This document shows positions 8,404-16,196 of a DNA stretch of 64,000 nt, one piece after another. Origin of the DNA: Noviherbaspirillum_A sp047237965 (GTDB lineage Bacteria > Pseudomonadota > Gammaproteobacteria > Burkholderiales > Burkholderiaceae_D); assembly GCF_047237965.1 (NCBI RefSeq), contig NZ_JBDFLX010000001.1, forward strand, positions 1,860,001-1,924,000. Reading direction: 5' to 3'. Made by a program: the position numbers and the translations under genes. Positions within the stretch are counted from its first letter, which is position 1. The number at the start of each line of letters is the position of its first letter. Under the pieces are notes generated by a model that worked only from the letters and a program-made list of their open reading frames with translations, did not search any database and was not told the DNA's origin.

Positions 8404-9441
8404 ATGAAACTTGCCTTTCGCCTGACCCTGATCGCTGCCTCGCTTGCCGTCACCCATGCCAGCTTTGCGCAGGAAAACGTGCTGAACCTGTATTCGGCAC
8501 GTCATTACCAGACCGATGAACTGCTGTACGAAAACTTTACCAAGCAGACCGGCATCAAGATCAACAGGATCGAGGCGGACGACAACCAGTTGCTGGAGCG
8601 CCTGAAGAGCGAAGGCAAAAACAGCCCGGCGGACGTGATCCTGATGGTGGACGCAGCCCGTCTGTGGCGCGCGGAAGCGGACGGCCTGTTCCAGCCGGTC
8701 AAGTCGGCAGTGCTGGATGCGCGCATTCCTGCCAACCTGCGCGCTTCCGATGAGGGCAAGGGACCGGAATGGTTCGGCTTTTCCACCCGTGCCCGCATCA
8801 TCGTGTACAACAAGGTGGCCGTCGACAAGAAGGATGTATCGACCTACGAATCCCTGGCCGACCCGAAGAACAAGGGCAAGGTCTGCACCCGGTCCGGCTC
8901 GCATCCCTACATGTTGTCGATGATCGGCGCCATGATTGACCGTAACGGCGAAGCGGCGACGGAAACCTGGGCCAAGGGCATGGTCAACAACTTTGCCCGT
9001 CCGCCTCGCGGCGGCGACACCGACCAGATCAAGGGCGTGGCCACCGGCGAATGCGGCGTGGCGCTGGCCAATACTTATTACTACGTGCGCATGCTGCGTT
9101 CGACCAAACCGGAAGACAAGGAGATGGTCAACAAGATCGGCTTCGTCTGGCCCAACCAGGAAACCTCCGGCACCCATGTGAATGTGTCCGGCGGCGGCGT
9201 GGCGCGCAATGCGCCGCATCGTGAAGCCGCGGTCAAGTTCCTTGAATACCTGTCCAGCGACGAGGCGCAGGCCTACTTCGCCAACGGCAACAACGAGTGG
9301 CCGGTGGTGCAGTCGGCCGTGGTGAAGAACCCGGCCCTGGACGCACTGGGCAAGTTCAAGATGGAGAATGTGTCGGTTGCCGCGATGGGCAAGAATCAGG
9401 CAACCGCGCAGAAGATCCTGGACAAGGCCGGCTACAAGTAA
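8404..9441 (+). CDS. Ferric iron ABC transporter substrate-binding protein (FbpA/FutA type)
   Basis: A 345-residue periplasmic Fe(III)-binding protein. It has a signal peptide (MKLAFRLTLIAASLAV, cleavage after SFAQ near residue 20) and the family opening VLNLYSARHYQTDELLY. The Tyr cluster ANTYYYVRM near residue 220 supplies the iron-ligand tyrosines of this family. The ATG at 8404 follows a GTG and was chosen because it begins the signal peptide. No permease or ATPase gene adjoins it, so it must work with a transporter encoded elsewhere. A Fur-like box overlaps its predicted promoter, consistent with induction under iron starvation. Confidence 0.93.
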   Translation: MKLAFRLTLIAASLAVTHASFAQENVLNLYSARHYQTDELLYENFTKQTGIKINRIEADDNQLLERLKSEGKNSPADVILMVDAARLWRAEADGLFQPVKSAVLDARIPANLRASDEGKGPEWFGFSTRARIIVYNKVAVDKKDVSTYESLADPKNKGKVCTRSGSHPYMLSMIGAMIDRNGEAATETWAKGMVNNFARPPRGGDTDQIKGVATGECGVALANTYYYVRMLRSTKPEDKEMVNKIGFVWPNQETSGTHVNVSGGGVARNAPHREAAVKFLEYLSSDEAQAYFANGNNEWPVVQSAVVKNPALDALGKFKMENVSVAAMGKNQATAQKILDKAGYK

Positions 9442-9450
9442 GTTCTTTGC

Positions 9451-9477
9451 ATTGCGGCGTGGCAGCAGCGCCGCAAT
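9451..9477. terminator. Hairpin between the iron-binding protein gene and phoR (convergent)
   Basis: Perfect 9-base arms ATTGCGGCG (9451-9459) and CGCCGCAAT (9469-9477) with a 9-base loop lie just after the stop of the iron-binding protein gene and before the end of phoR. There is no T-run, so intrinsic termination would be weak on either strand. Confidence 0.45.
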
Positions 9478-9485
9478 CCGGCGTT

Positions 9486-10802
9486 CTAGCCGCTGGTTTC
9501 CAGGTGCGGCGTGGCGACGATGGCGCTGCGCATCGGAAAACGCGCGGTGAAGGTGCTGCCCTGCCCCGGCGTCGAATCAATGTCCAGCTGCGCCCCGTGG
9601 CGCAGCAGCACATGCTTGACGATGGCAAGCCCCAGGCCGGTGCCGCGGGTCTCCCGTGACCGGCTCTTGTCGACGCGGTAGAAGCGCTCTGTCAGGCGAC
9701 CGATATGTTCCGGCCGTATGCCGATGCCGGTGTCGGATACCGCGAACCGCGGCCCGTCCTCGCCCAGGCGCCAGCTTAGCCGGATGCGTCCGCCATCCGG
9801 CGTGTAGCGCACCGCGTTCGACGCCAGGTTGCCAAAGGCGCTGCGCAGTTCTTCAAGGCTGCCGCTGATGTCCGGACCGTCCACTTCCAGCGTGATCTCG
9901 TGGCGCCCTCCCGATAAGGCCTGCGTCTCCTGAAACACCTGCTCCATCAGCGTTGCCATGCGCACCGGTTCCGGCCGCAACGGATATTCGACCGACTCCA
10001 GCCGGGTCAGCGCCAGCATGTCCTCCACCAGGTTCTGCATGCGCTTGCCCTGCTCCGCCATCAGCTTCAGGTGCGCCTGCCGGGTTTCCTTGTCGAGGCC
10101 GGCATCGGCCTGCGCTATTTCCAGGAAGCCGTTGATCACCGTCAGCGGCGTGCGCAGCTCATGCGATGCATTGGCGATGAAGTCGCGCCGCATGCGCTCG
10201 ATGCGCTCGGACTCGGTGGCGTCATGGGTCACCAGAATCTGGCGCCGGTTTTCAAACGGGATGATATGGACGATCAGCTTGCGGTCGCGCAGCGACAGCG
10301 TGAGCGGCTGCTCATAGCGACCGAGTATCAGGTAGTCGATGAAGTGCGGGCTGCGGATCAGGTTGGTCACGCGCATGCCCTTGTCGCGGTCGTTGGACAG
10401 GCCCAGGTGCTGTTCGGCGGCCGGGTTGCACCACTCCAGGAACAGCACGTCGTCCATGATCACCACACCGTCCGGCAACAGGCTCATCGCCTGCCGGAAC
10501 CGGGTCAGCCACTCGTTGAGCTGCTGCCGGTTGTGCTCGTCTTCCCGGCGCAGCTTGTACAGCTTGGAAAAGATGTCGGTCCAGATGCCCGATGCATCGG
10601 ACAGGCGGCTGTCCGGATCGTCCAGCCACTGCGACAGCCGCCACAGGTAGCCCAGCTGCAGGATGACCAGCGCGCAGACCGCAATCAGCGCCGCAAGCAA
10701 ACCGACGGTCTTCCCGAAAAAATAGCCGGGCACCACCGCGGCGAGCAGGATCAGCGCCAGGCGCAGCAGGGTCGGCACCCAGAACAGCATCTTTGGACTC
10801 AT
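9486..10802 (-). CDS. phoR: Phosphate regulon sensor histidine kinase PhoR
   Basis: The 438-residue inner-membrane kinase phosphorylates PhoB when phosphate is scarce. Two adjacent hydrophobic segments lie at about 9-60, then a PAS-like domain (about 100-195), the dimerisation and phosphoacceptor helix with FIANASHELRTPLTVINGFL, and an ATPase domain with N (FGNLASNAVRYTPDGG), G1 (VSDTGIGI) and G2 (RGTGLGLAIVKH) boxes. There is no large periplasmic domain, as expected for PhoR, which senses through the Pst transporter and PhoU. It follows phoB with a 16-base gap, and this placement settles which histidine kinase it is. Confidence 0.96.
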   Translation of the reverse strand: MSPKMLFWVPTLLRLALILLAAVVPGYFFGKTVGLLAALIAVCALVILQLGYLWRLSQWLDDPDSRLSDASGIWTDIFSKLYKLRREDEHNRQQLNEWLTRFRQAMSLLPDGVVIMDDVLFLEWCNPAAEQHLGLSNDRDKGMRVTNLIRSPHFIDYLILGRYEQPLTLSLRDRKLIVHIIPFENRRQILVTHDATESERIERMRRDFIANASHELRTPLTVINGFLEIAQADAGLDKETRQAHLKLMAEQGKRMQNLVEDMLALTRLESVEYPLRPEPVRMATLMEQVFQETQALSGGRHEITLEVDGPDISGSLEELRSAFGNLASNAVRYTPDGGRIRLSWRLGEDGPRFAVSDTGIGIRPEHIGRLTERFYRVDKSRSRETRGTGLGLAIVKHVLLRHGAQLDIDSTPGQGSTFTARFPMRSAIVATPHLETSG

Positions 10803-10818
10803 CGTGGCAGGCGCATCC

Positions 10819-11508
10819 CTACTTCTCCGACAGCATGTAACCCACGCTGCGCACCGTCCGGATAAGCGACTCGGCTTCCTTCAGGGCCTTGCGCAGACGC
10901 AGCACATGCACATCGACCGTGCGCTCCTCTATCACCGCATGGTCGCCCCAGACCCGGTCCAGCAGCTGGCTGCGCGAGAACACACGCTCCGGATGGGCCA
11001 TGAAGAACTTGAGCAGCTTGTATTCGGCGTGGCCGATGTCGATGCGGTTGTCGTTCAGGCTCACGGTGCAGCTGACCGGGTCCAGCGTGACCGCGCCGAC
11101 CCGCATCAGCGTTTGCGCATGCTCGGGCGCCTTGCGCCGCAGCAGCGCCTTGACCCTCGCCGCCAGCTCGCGCGGCGAAAACGGCTTGGTGATGTAGTCG
11201 TCCGCGCCCTGGTTCAGGCCGGCGATCTTGTCCTCCTCCATGCTCTTGGCGGTCAGCATGATCACCGGCAGGCTGGAGAAATTGCGGTCGGCGCGCAGCC
11301 GCGAGAGCAGGCGCAGGCCGGACTGGTCGGGCAGCATCCAGTCCAGCAGCAGCAATTGCGGCGTGCGCTGCTGGAGATAGTCCCAGGCGCCGCCGGCGGT
11401 ATCAACCGCGGCCGCATCCCAGCCGCTGTCGCGCAGCGTGTACCGCACCAGCTCGACGATGGCCGGCTCGTCCTCGACGATCAGAATTTCCGGGTTGTCT
11501 GCCGCCAT
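10819..11508 (-). CDS. phoB: Phosphate regulon response regulator PhoB
   Basis: A 229-residue OmpR/PhoB-class transcription factor that binds Pho boxes and activates phosphate-starvation genes. The receiver domain has ILIVEDEPAIVELVRYTL, the acceptor Asp in LLLLDWMLPDQSGL, and Lys in DYITKPFSPREL. The C-terminal winged helix (about 130-225) ends with the conserved RTVDVHVLRLRKAL and VRSVGYML. The ATG at 11508 fits the family start MAADNPEILIVEDE; a longer open frame upstream is not protein-like. It sits 5 bases after phoU. Confidence 0.97.
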   Translation of the reverse strand: MAADNPEILIVEDEPAIVELVRYTLRDSGWDAAAVDTAGGAWDYLQQRTPQLLLLDWMLPDQSGLRLLSRLRADRNFSSLPVIMLTAKSMEEDKIAGLNQGADDYITKPFSPRELAARVKALLRRKAPEHAQTLMRVGAVTLDPVSCTVSLNDNRIDIGHAEYKLLKFFMAHPERVFSRSQLLDRVWGDHAVIEERTVDVHVLRLRKALKEAESLIRTVRSVGYMLSEK

Positions 11509-11513
11509 CCGTA

Positions 11514-12218
11514 TCACCCTTGCGCCGACTGGGCAGTGCTGGCGTAGTCGGTGTGGCGGATGTCCTTGCCCTCCACCACATAGATCACGTACTCGGCAAT
11601 GTTCTTCGCATGGTCGCCGATGCGCTCCACCGCCTTGGCCACCCACAGTGTTTCCAGCGCGCTGGAAATGGTGCGCGGATCTTCCATCATGAAGGTGATC
11701 AGGTTGCGCATGATGGAGCGGAATTCATGGTCGACCGCCTTGTCCTGGGCGATCAGCCGGGTGGCCTGCTGGGCATCGAGCCGGGCGAAACTGTCCAGCG
11801 CATCATGCAGCAGCGCGCCGGCCGAATCGGCGATCACGCGCACGGTCTCGTAGTGGTTGATGGAGACCACGCCGCGTTCCTGCATGCTGCGCGCGGCGCG
11901 GGCGATCTTGGTCGCCTCGTCGCCTATGCGCTCGAGATCGGTGATGACCTTGATCGTGGCCATCACGGTGCGCAGGTCGTTGGCGGCCGGCTGGCGGCGC
12001 ACGATCAGATGGCTGCAGGCGTCGTCCAGCGTGACCTCCAGCCGGTTCACCTGCTCGTCGGCCTGCATCACGCGGCCGGCGCGATCGACGTCGCCATGAC
12101 GGAAGCATTCCAGCGCGTCGTGGAACTGGCTTTCGACCAGGCCGCCCATCAGCAGCACCTTGGAACGAATCTGCTCCAGGTCAAGGTCGTACTGCTTGGA
12201 AGAATGCTCGCTTGGCAT
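11514..12218 (-). CDS. phoU: Phosphate transport system regulator PhoU
   Basis: PhoU connects the Pst transporter to PhoR and represses the regulon when phosphate is ample. The 234-residue all-helical product has two PhoU repeats; the metal-binding ERIGDEATKIARAA in the first repeat and VERIGDHAKNIAEYVIY in the second are both intact. The ATG follows AAGGAGAACACC, an excellent ribosome site. It lies between pstB (33-base gap) and phoB (5-base gap) in one transcription unit. Confidence 0.97.
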   Translation of the reverse strand: MPSEHSSKQYDLDLEQIRSKVLLMGGLVESQFHDALECFRHGDVDRAGRVMQADEQVNRLEVTLDDACSHLIVRRQPAANDLRTVMATIKVITDLERIGDEATKIARAARSMQERGVVSINHYETVRVIADSAGALLHDALDSFARLDAQQATRLIAQDKAVDHEFRSIMRNLITFMMEDPRTISSALETLWVAKAVERIGDHAKNIAEYVIYVVEGKDIRHTDYASTAQSAQG

Positions 12219-12251
12219 GGTGTTCTCCTTGTTCTGCTGTCTGTTGATGCA

Positions 12252-13049
12252 TCAGCCGAAGCGGCCGGTGATGTAATCCTGGGTCTCGCGGCGCCCAGGA
12301 TTCATGAAGATCTGGTCGGTTTCGCCGAACTCCACCAGTTCGCCCAGGTACATGTAGGCAGTGTAGTCCGAGCAGCGTGCCGCCTGCTGCATGTTGTGGG
12401 TCACGATGGCAATCGTGTATTCCCCTTTCAGCTCGCTGATCAGCTCCTCGATCTTGGCCGTCGATATCGGGTCCAGCGCCGACGTCGGCTCATCGAGCAG
12501 CAGCACTTCCGGCTTGACCGCGACGCCGCGCGCGATGCACAGCCGCTGCTGCTGGCCGCCCGACAGCGACAGGCCGCTCTTGTTGAGCTTGTCCTTGACC
12601 TCGGTCCAGAGCGCGGCCTTGTTCAGCGCCCATTCGACCCGCTCGTCCATCTCGCCGCGCGACAGGTTTTCATACAGCCGCACGCCAAAGGCAATGTTAT
12701 CGTAGACCGACATCGGGAACGGCGTCGGCTTCTGGAACACCATGCCGACCCGTGCCCGCAGCATGTTCACGTCCAGCCCCGGCTCGAGGATATTGCGGCC
12801 GTTGTACAGGATCTGGCCCTCGGCGCGCTGGCCCGGGTACAGGTCGTACATGCGGTTCAGGGTGCGCAGCAAGGTTGACTTGCCGCAGCCCGACGGGCCG
12901 ATGAAGGCCGTGACCTTCTTGTCATGGATGCGCAGGTTGATGTTCTTCAGGCCCTGGAAGCCGCCATAGTAGAAGTCCAGGTTGCTGATCTCTATCGTCG
13001 CCTTCGGGCCGGGCGCATGGCTTGCTGCTGTGGATGGATTGCTGATCAT
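12252..13049 (-). CDS. pstB: Phosphate ABC transporter ATP-binding protein PstB
   Basis: The ATPase of the high-affinity phosphate transporter. In 265 residues it shows Walker A (GPSGCGKSTLLRTLNRMYDL), the ABC signature LSGGQQQRLCIARG, Walker B with LLLDEPTSALDP, and the switch His in IVTHNMQQAARCSD. The C-terminal QDYITGRFG ending is the PstB hallmark. It is separated from pstA by 19 bases and precedes phoU. Confidence 0.98.
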   Translation of the reverse strand: MISNPSTAASHAPGPKATIEISNLDFYYGGFQGLKNINLRIHDKKVTAFIGPSGCGKSTLLRTLNRMYDLYPGQRAEGQILYNGRNILEPGLDVNMLRARVGMVFQKPTPFPMSVYDNIAFGVRLYENLSRGEMDERVEWALNKAALWTEVKDKLNKSGLSLSGGQQQRLCIARGVAVKPEVLLLDEPTSALDPISTAKIEELISELKGEYTIAIVTHNMQQAARCSDYTAYMYLGELVEFGETDQIFMNPGRRETQDYITGRFG

Positions 13050-13068
13050 GGCTATCGTCTATCAACGG

Positions 13069-13929
13069 TTATTGTTGCGTTTTCGGGCGGAACACGGTGC
13101 GCGACAGGATATTCAGGCCGAGCACGCTGAAGGTGATCAGGAGCGCCCCGCCCCAGGCCAGCGCGCGCCAGTTGTCATAGGGGCTCATCGCGAACTGGTA
13201 GATCACCACCGGCAGGTTGGCCATCGGCGCGTTCATGTTGGTGCTGAAGAACTGGTTGTTCAGAGCGGTGAAGAGAAGCGGCGCGGTTTCGCCGGAGATG
13301 CGCGCCACCGCCAGCAGCACGCCGGTAATGACGCCGGCCTTCACTGCCCGCAGCCGCACCATGGTGGCGACCTTCCAGCGCGGCGCGCCCAGTGCGAATG
13401 CGGCTTCGCGCAGGCTGGTGGGCACCAGGTTGAGCATGTTGTCGGTGGTGCGCACCACCACCGGAATGGCGATCAGCGCAATCGCGAAGCTGCCGGCCCA
13501 GCCGGAGAAGTGCCGGATGTTGGCCACGTAGATCGCATAGACGAACAGCCCGATCACGATCGACGGCGCCGACAGCATGATGTCGGTGACGAAACGGGTG
13601 ATTTGCGCGAAGCGGCTTTCCTCTCCGTATTCGGCGAGGTAGATGCCGGCCAGGATGCCGATCGGCGTCGATACCAGCGTGGCGGTGCCGACCATCATCA
13701 GGCTGCCGACGATGGCATTGAGCAGGCCGCCGCCCTCGCTGCCCGGCGCCGGCGTGCTTTCCAGGAACAGCGCGCCGCTGATGGCGCTGAAACCATTGAT
13801 GATCAGCGTAACAAGTATCCACAACAGGAAGAAAATGCCGAAGGCCATGGCCAGCACCGACAGCGCGATGCCGATGCGGTGCATCAGCAGCCGCTTGCGA
13901 TAAACCGGGTTGCTTGCGTCGTGCATCAT
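13069..13929 (-). CDS. pstA: Phosphate ABC transporter permease PstA
   Basis: A 286-residue inner-membrane permease with about six transmembrane helices and the ABC-permease coupling segment LREAAFALGAPRWKV. The chosen start is the first ATG of the ATGATG pair at 13929; its ATGA overlaps the pstC stop (13926-13928), giving translational coupling. The frame stays open far upstream across pstC, but that is a shadow of pstC in another frame. Together with PstC it forms the channel for phosphate delivered by PstS. Confidence 0.96.
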   Translation of the reverse strand: MMHDASNPVYRKRLLMHRIGIALSVLAMAFGIFFLLWILVTLIINGFSAISGALFLESTPAPGSEGGGLLNAIVGSLMMVGTATLVSTPIGILAGIYLAEYGEESRFAQITRFVTDIMLSAPSIVIGLFVYAIYVANIRHFSGWAGSFAIALIAIPVVVRTTDNMLNLVPTSLREAAFALGAPRWKVATMVRLRAVKAGVITGVLLAVARISGETAPLLFTALNNQFFSTNMNAPMANLPVVIYQFAMSPYDNWRALAWGGALLITFSVLGLNILSRTVFRPKTQQ

Positions 13930-14957
13930 TTGGTGCCCTCTCTTTTCTGCATGGTCAGCAGCATGATCTTGGCGGCTGCCAGTACGATGAAGGTGATCAC
14001 GAACAGGATCAGTCCGAGCGCGAACAGCGAGGACACATGCAGCGGCGCATCCGCTTCGGCGAACTCGTTGGCCAGCGTCGACGCGATGCTGTTGCCGGCG
14101 GCAAACAGCGACCAGGACAGCTTGTGGGCATTGCCGATCACGAAGGTGATCGCCATGGTCTCGCCGAGCGCGCGGCCCAGGCCGAGCATCACGCCGCCGA
14201 CCACGCCGATGCGGGTATAGGGCAATACCACCTTGCGCACTACTTCCCAGCGGGTGCAGCCCAGCGCATAGGCCGATTCCTTCAGCACCGCCGGCACCAC
14301 GTCGAACACGTCGCGCATGACCGAGGCGATGAAGGGAATGATCATGATGGCAAGGATGAAGCCGGCGGTCAGCATGCCGATGCCCATGGTCGGGCCGCTG
14401 AACAGCTGGCCCACGACCGGCAGCTGGCCTATGGTTTCCTTCAGCAGCGGCTGGACATGGTCGGCAAAGAACGGAGCGAACACGAACAGGCCCCACATGC
14501 CATAGATGATGCTGGGCACGCCGGCCAGCAGTTCCACCGCGGTGCCGAGCGGCCGCTTGAGCCATGCCGGGCAGATCTCGGTCAGGAACAGCGCGATGCC
14601 GAAGCTGACCGGGAAGGCCACCAGCAAGGCGATGAAGGAGGTGATCAGGGTGCCGGCAATGGCGATCAGGGCGCCGTACTGGTCATTGACCGGGTCCCAT
14701 TCGATGGTAGTGATGAAACCCGGGCCGAATTCGCGGAAGGCCGGGATCGCGCCGATGATCAGCGAGACGATGATGCCTGCCAACATCAGCAACACCAGCA
14801 TCGCAAAGCCGAGTGTGATCTTGTGGAAGAAGAAGTCCTGGATGCGCTGGCGGCGCATGGCGCTGGCCAGCGCGCGCTCGGCGGCATCGATGCCGGCTGC
14901 GGCATCCGGCGCGGTGTCGTGCAGGGTGGGGCTATTTGCGCTCATGGCGTCGATCAT
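13926..14957 (-). CDS. pstC: Phosphate ABC transporter permease PstC
   Basis: A 343-residue permease partner of PstA. The cytosolic N-terminus (about 1-45) is longer than in E. coli PstC, followed by about six transmembrane helices and the coupling loop KESAYALGCTRWEVVRKVVL. The family motif GRALGETMAITFVIGN is present. ATG 14957 was used; a second in-frame ATG at 14945 is equally possible because an AGGA lies between 0 and 11 bases upstream of the two. It overlaps pstA by 4 bases and follows pstS after a short gap. Confidence 0.96.
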   Translation of the reverse strand: MIDAMSANSPTLHDTAPDAAAGIDAAERALASAMRRQRIQDFFFHKITLGFAMLVLLMLAGIIVSLIIGAIPAFREFGPGFITTIEWDPVNDQYGALIAIAGTLITSFIALLVAFPVSFGIALFLTEICPAWLKRPLGTAVELLAGVPSIIYGMWGLFVFAPFFADHVQPLLKETIGQLPVVGQLFSGPTMGIGMLTAGFILAIMIIPFIASVMRDVFDVVPAVLKESAYALGCTRWEVVRKVVLPYTRIGVVGGVMLGLGRALGETMAITFVIGNAHKLSWSLFAAGNSIASTLANEFAEADAPLHVSSLFALGLILFVITFIVLAAAKIMLLTMQKREGTK

Positions 14958-15005
14958 CCTGGAGCGGCTGGCGTTGCCATGGCAAGGCCAGCCAGTTGGA
15001 AAAAC

Positions 15006-16046
15006 TTACCAGACAGCCTTGCCGGACGCGTCCTTGATCTGCGCCTTCCAGCCGTCCTGCACCAGCTTGATCACAGGAGCCGGCAGCGCGACATAGTCCA
15101 GGTCGGCAGCCATGGCGCCGCCCTCCTTGAACGCCCAGTCGAAGAACTTCAGCACCTCGCGCGCCTTGCCGGCGTCGTCCTGCGCCTTCTGCATCAGGAT
15201 GAAGGAGGCGCCCGTCACCGGCCAGGCGTTCTTGCCGGCCTGGTCGGTCAGCACCACAGCCATGCCCGGCGTCTTGGCCCAGTCCGCGCCCGCGGCGGCG
15301 GCCTTGAAGGTCTCGTCGTCCGGCTGCACGAACTGGCCATCACGATTCTGCAACTGCGCATGGGTGATGTTGTTCTTCTTCGCGTAGGCATATTCAACGT
15401 AGCCGATCGCGCCCTTGACCCGCTGCACGTTGGCGGCCACGCCTTCATTGCCCTTGCCGCCCACGCCCACCGGCCATTTCACCGCGGTGCCGGCGCCGAT
15501 CGCGCTCTTGAATTCGGGGCTGACCTTGGACAGGTAGTCGGTCCACAGGAACGTGGTGCCGGAGCCATCGGCGCGGTGCACCACCGTGATGTCGGCGGCG
15601 GGCAGCGCCACGCCCTGGTTCAGCGCGGCGATCTCGGGCGCATTCCACTTGGTGATCTTGCCCATGTAGATCGCGCCGAGCACGGCGCCGTTCATCTTCA
15701 ACTGTCCGGGCTTGACGCCATCAAGGTTGAGGACCGGCACCACGCCGCCCATGACGGCCGGAAACTGCACCAGTCCTGCCTTGTCCAGTTCAGCCGCCGC
15801 CAGCGGCATGTCGGAAGCGCCAAAGTCCACCGTCTTCGCCTTGATCTGCTTGATGCCGCCGCCGGAGCCGATCGACTGGTAGTTCATGCCGTTGCCGGTG
15901 GCCTTCTTGTAGGCCTCTGCCCATTTTGCATAGATGGGATAGGGAAAGGTTGCTCCGGCGCCGGTGATGTCGGCCGCACTCGCGGAAAACGGCAGTGCGC
16001 AGGCCATGGCCAGCAGGCCGCCGCGGATGAGTTGCTGAAGTCTCAT
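15006..16046 (-). CDS. pstS: Phosphate-binding periplasmic protein PstS
   Basis: The 346-residue periplasmic receptor that captures phosphate for PstCAB. Signal peptide residues 1-24 end in FSASA, and the mature protein begins ADITGAGATFPYPIYAKWAE, the standard PstS opening. Ligand-binding loops are visible in SIGSGGGIKQIKAK and HRADGSGTTFLWTDYL. It is the first gene of the pst-pho operon. PhoB-like 11-base repeats lie just upstream, so it should be strongly induced by phosphate limitation. Confidence 0.98.
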   Translation of the reverse strand: MRLQQLIRGGLLAMACALPFSASAADITGAGATFPYPIYAKWAEAYKKATGNGMNYQSIGSGGGIKQIKAKTVDFGASDMPLAAAELDKAGLVQFPAVMGGVVPVLNLDGVKPGQLKMNGAVLGAIYMGKITKWNAPEIAALNQGVALPAADITVVHRADGSGTTFLWTDYLSKVSPEFKSAIGAGTAVKWPVGVGGKGNEGVAANVQRVKGAIGYVEYAYAKKNNITHAQLQNRDGQFVQPDDETFKAAAAGADWAKTPGMAVVLTDQAGKNAWPVTGASFILMQKAQDDAGKAREVLKFFDWAFKEGGAMAADLDYVALPAPVIKLVQDGWKAQIKDASGKAVW

Positions 16047-16092
16047 GATGCTCCTTGCAGATGTGATACAGGACAGCGCGCACTCTAGCGGA

Positions 16093-16133
16093 CAAATATG
16101 ACAGGTTTATGACGCTCCATAACAAACATGACA
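16093..16133 (-). promoter_or_regulatory. PhoB-box-like repeats upstream of pstS
   Basis: Read on the minus strand, two directly adjacent 11-base units, CGTCATAAACC (16104-16114) and TGTCATATTTG (16093-16103), match the tandem TGTCATA-type repeat recognised by PhoB. A third unit, TGTCATGTTTG (16123-16133), lies 19 bases further upstream and so is not in exact 11-base register. The first pair ends 46 bases before the pstS start codon. Confidence 0.8.
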
Positions 16134-16156
16134 TTGGACAGATCGCATGGAAAATT

Positions 16157-16178
16157 TGTCATGAACACGTAATATTGC
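16157..16178 (+). promoter_or_regulatory. Possible PhoB box upstream of ppk
   Basis: On the plus strand the 11-mer TGTCATGAACA (16157-16167) is followed in register by CGTAATATTGC (16168-16178), a weaker second unit. It lies 18 bases before the ppk start, close to where a PhoB site that replaces the -35 element would sit. With the opposite-strand repeats this suggests a shared divergent Pho control region. Confidence 0.5.
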
Positions 16179-16196
16179 CTTACTACATTAGGACAA

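Noticed and set aside
13926..14565. Extension of pstA upstream to give a 498-residue protein
   Set aside because: The extra part lies inside pstC in another frame and is low-complexity. The ATGA overlap at 13926-13929 marks the true junction.
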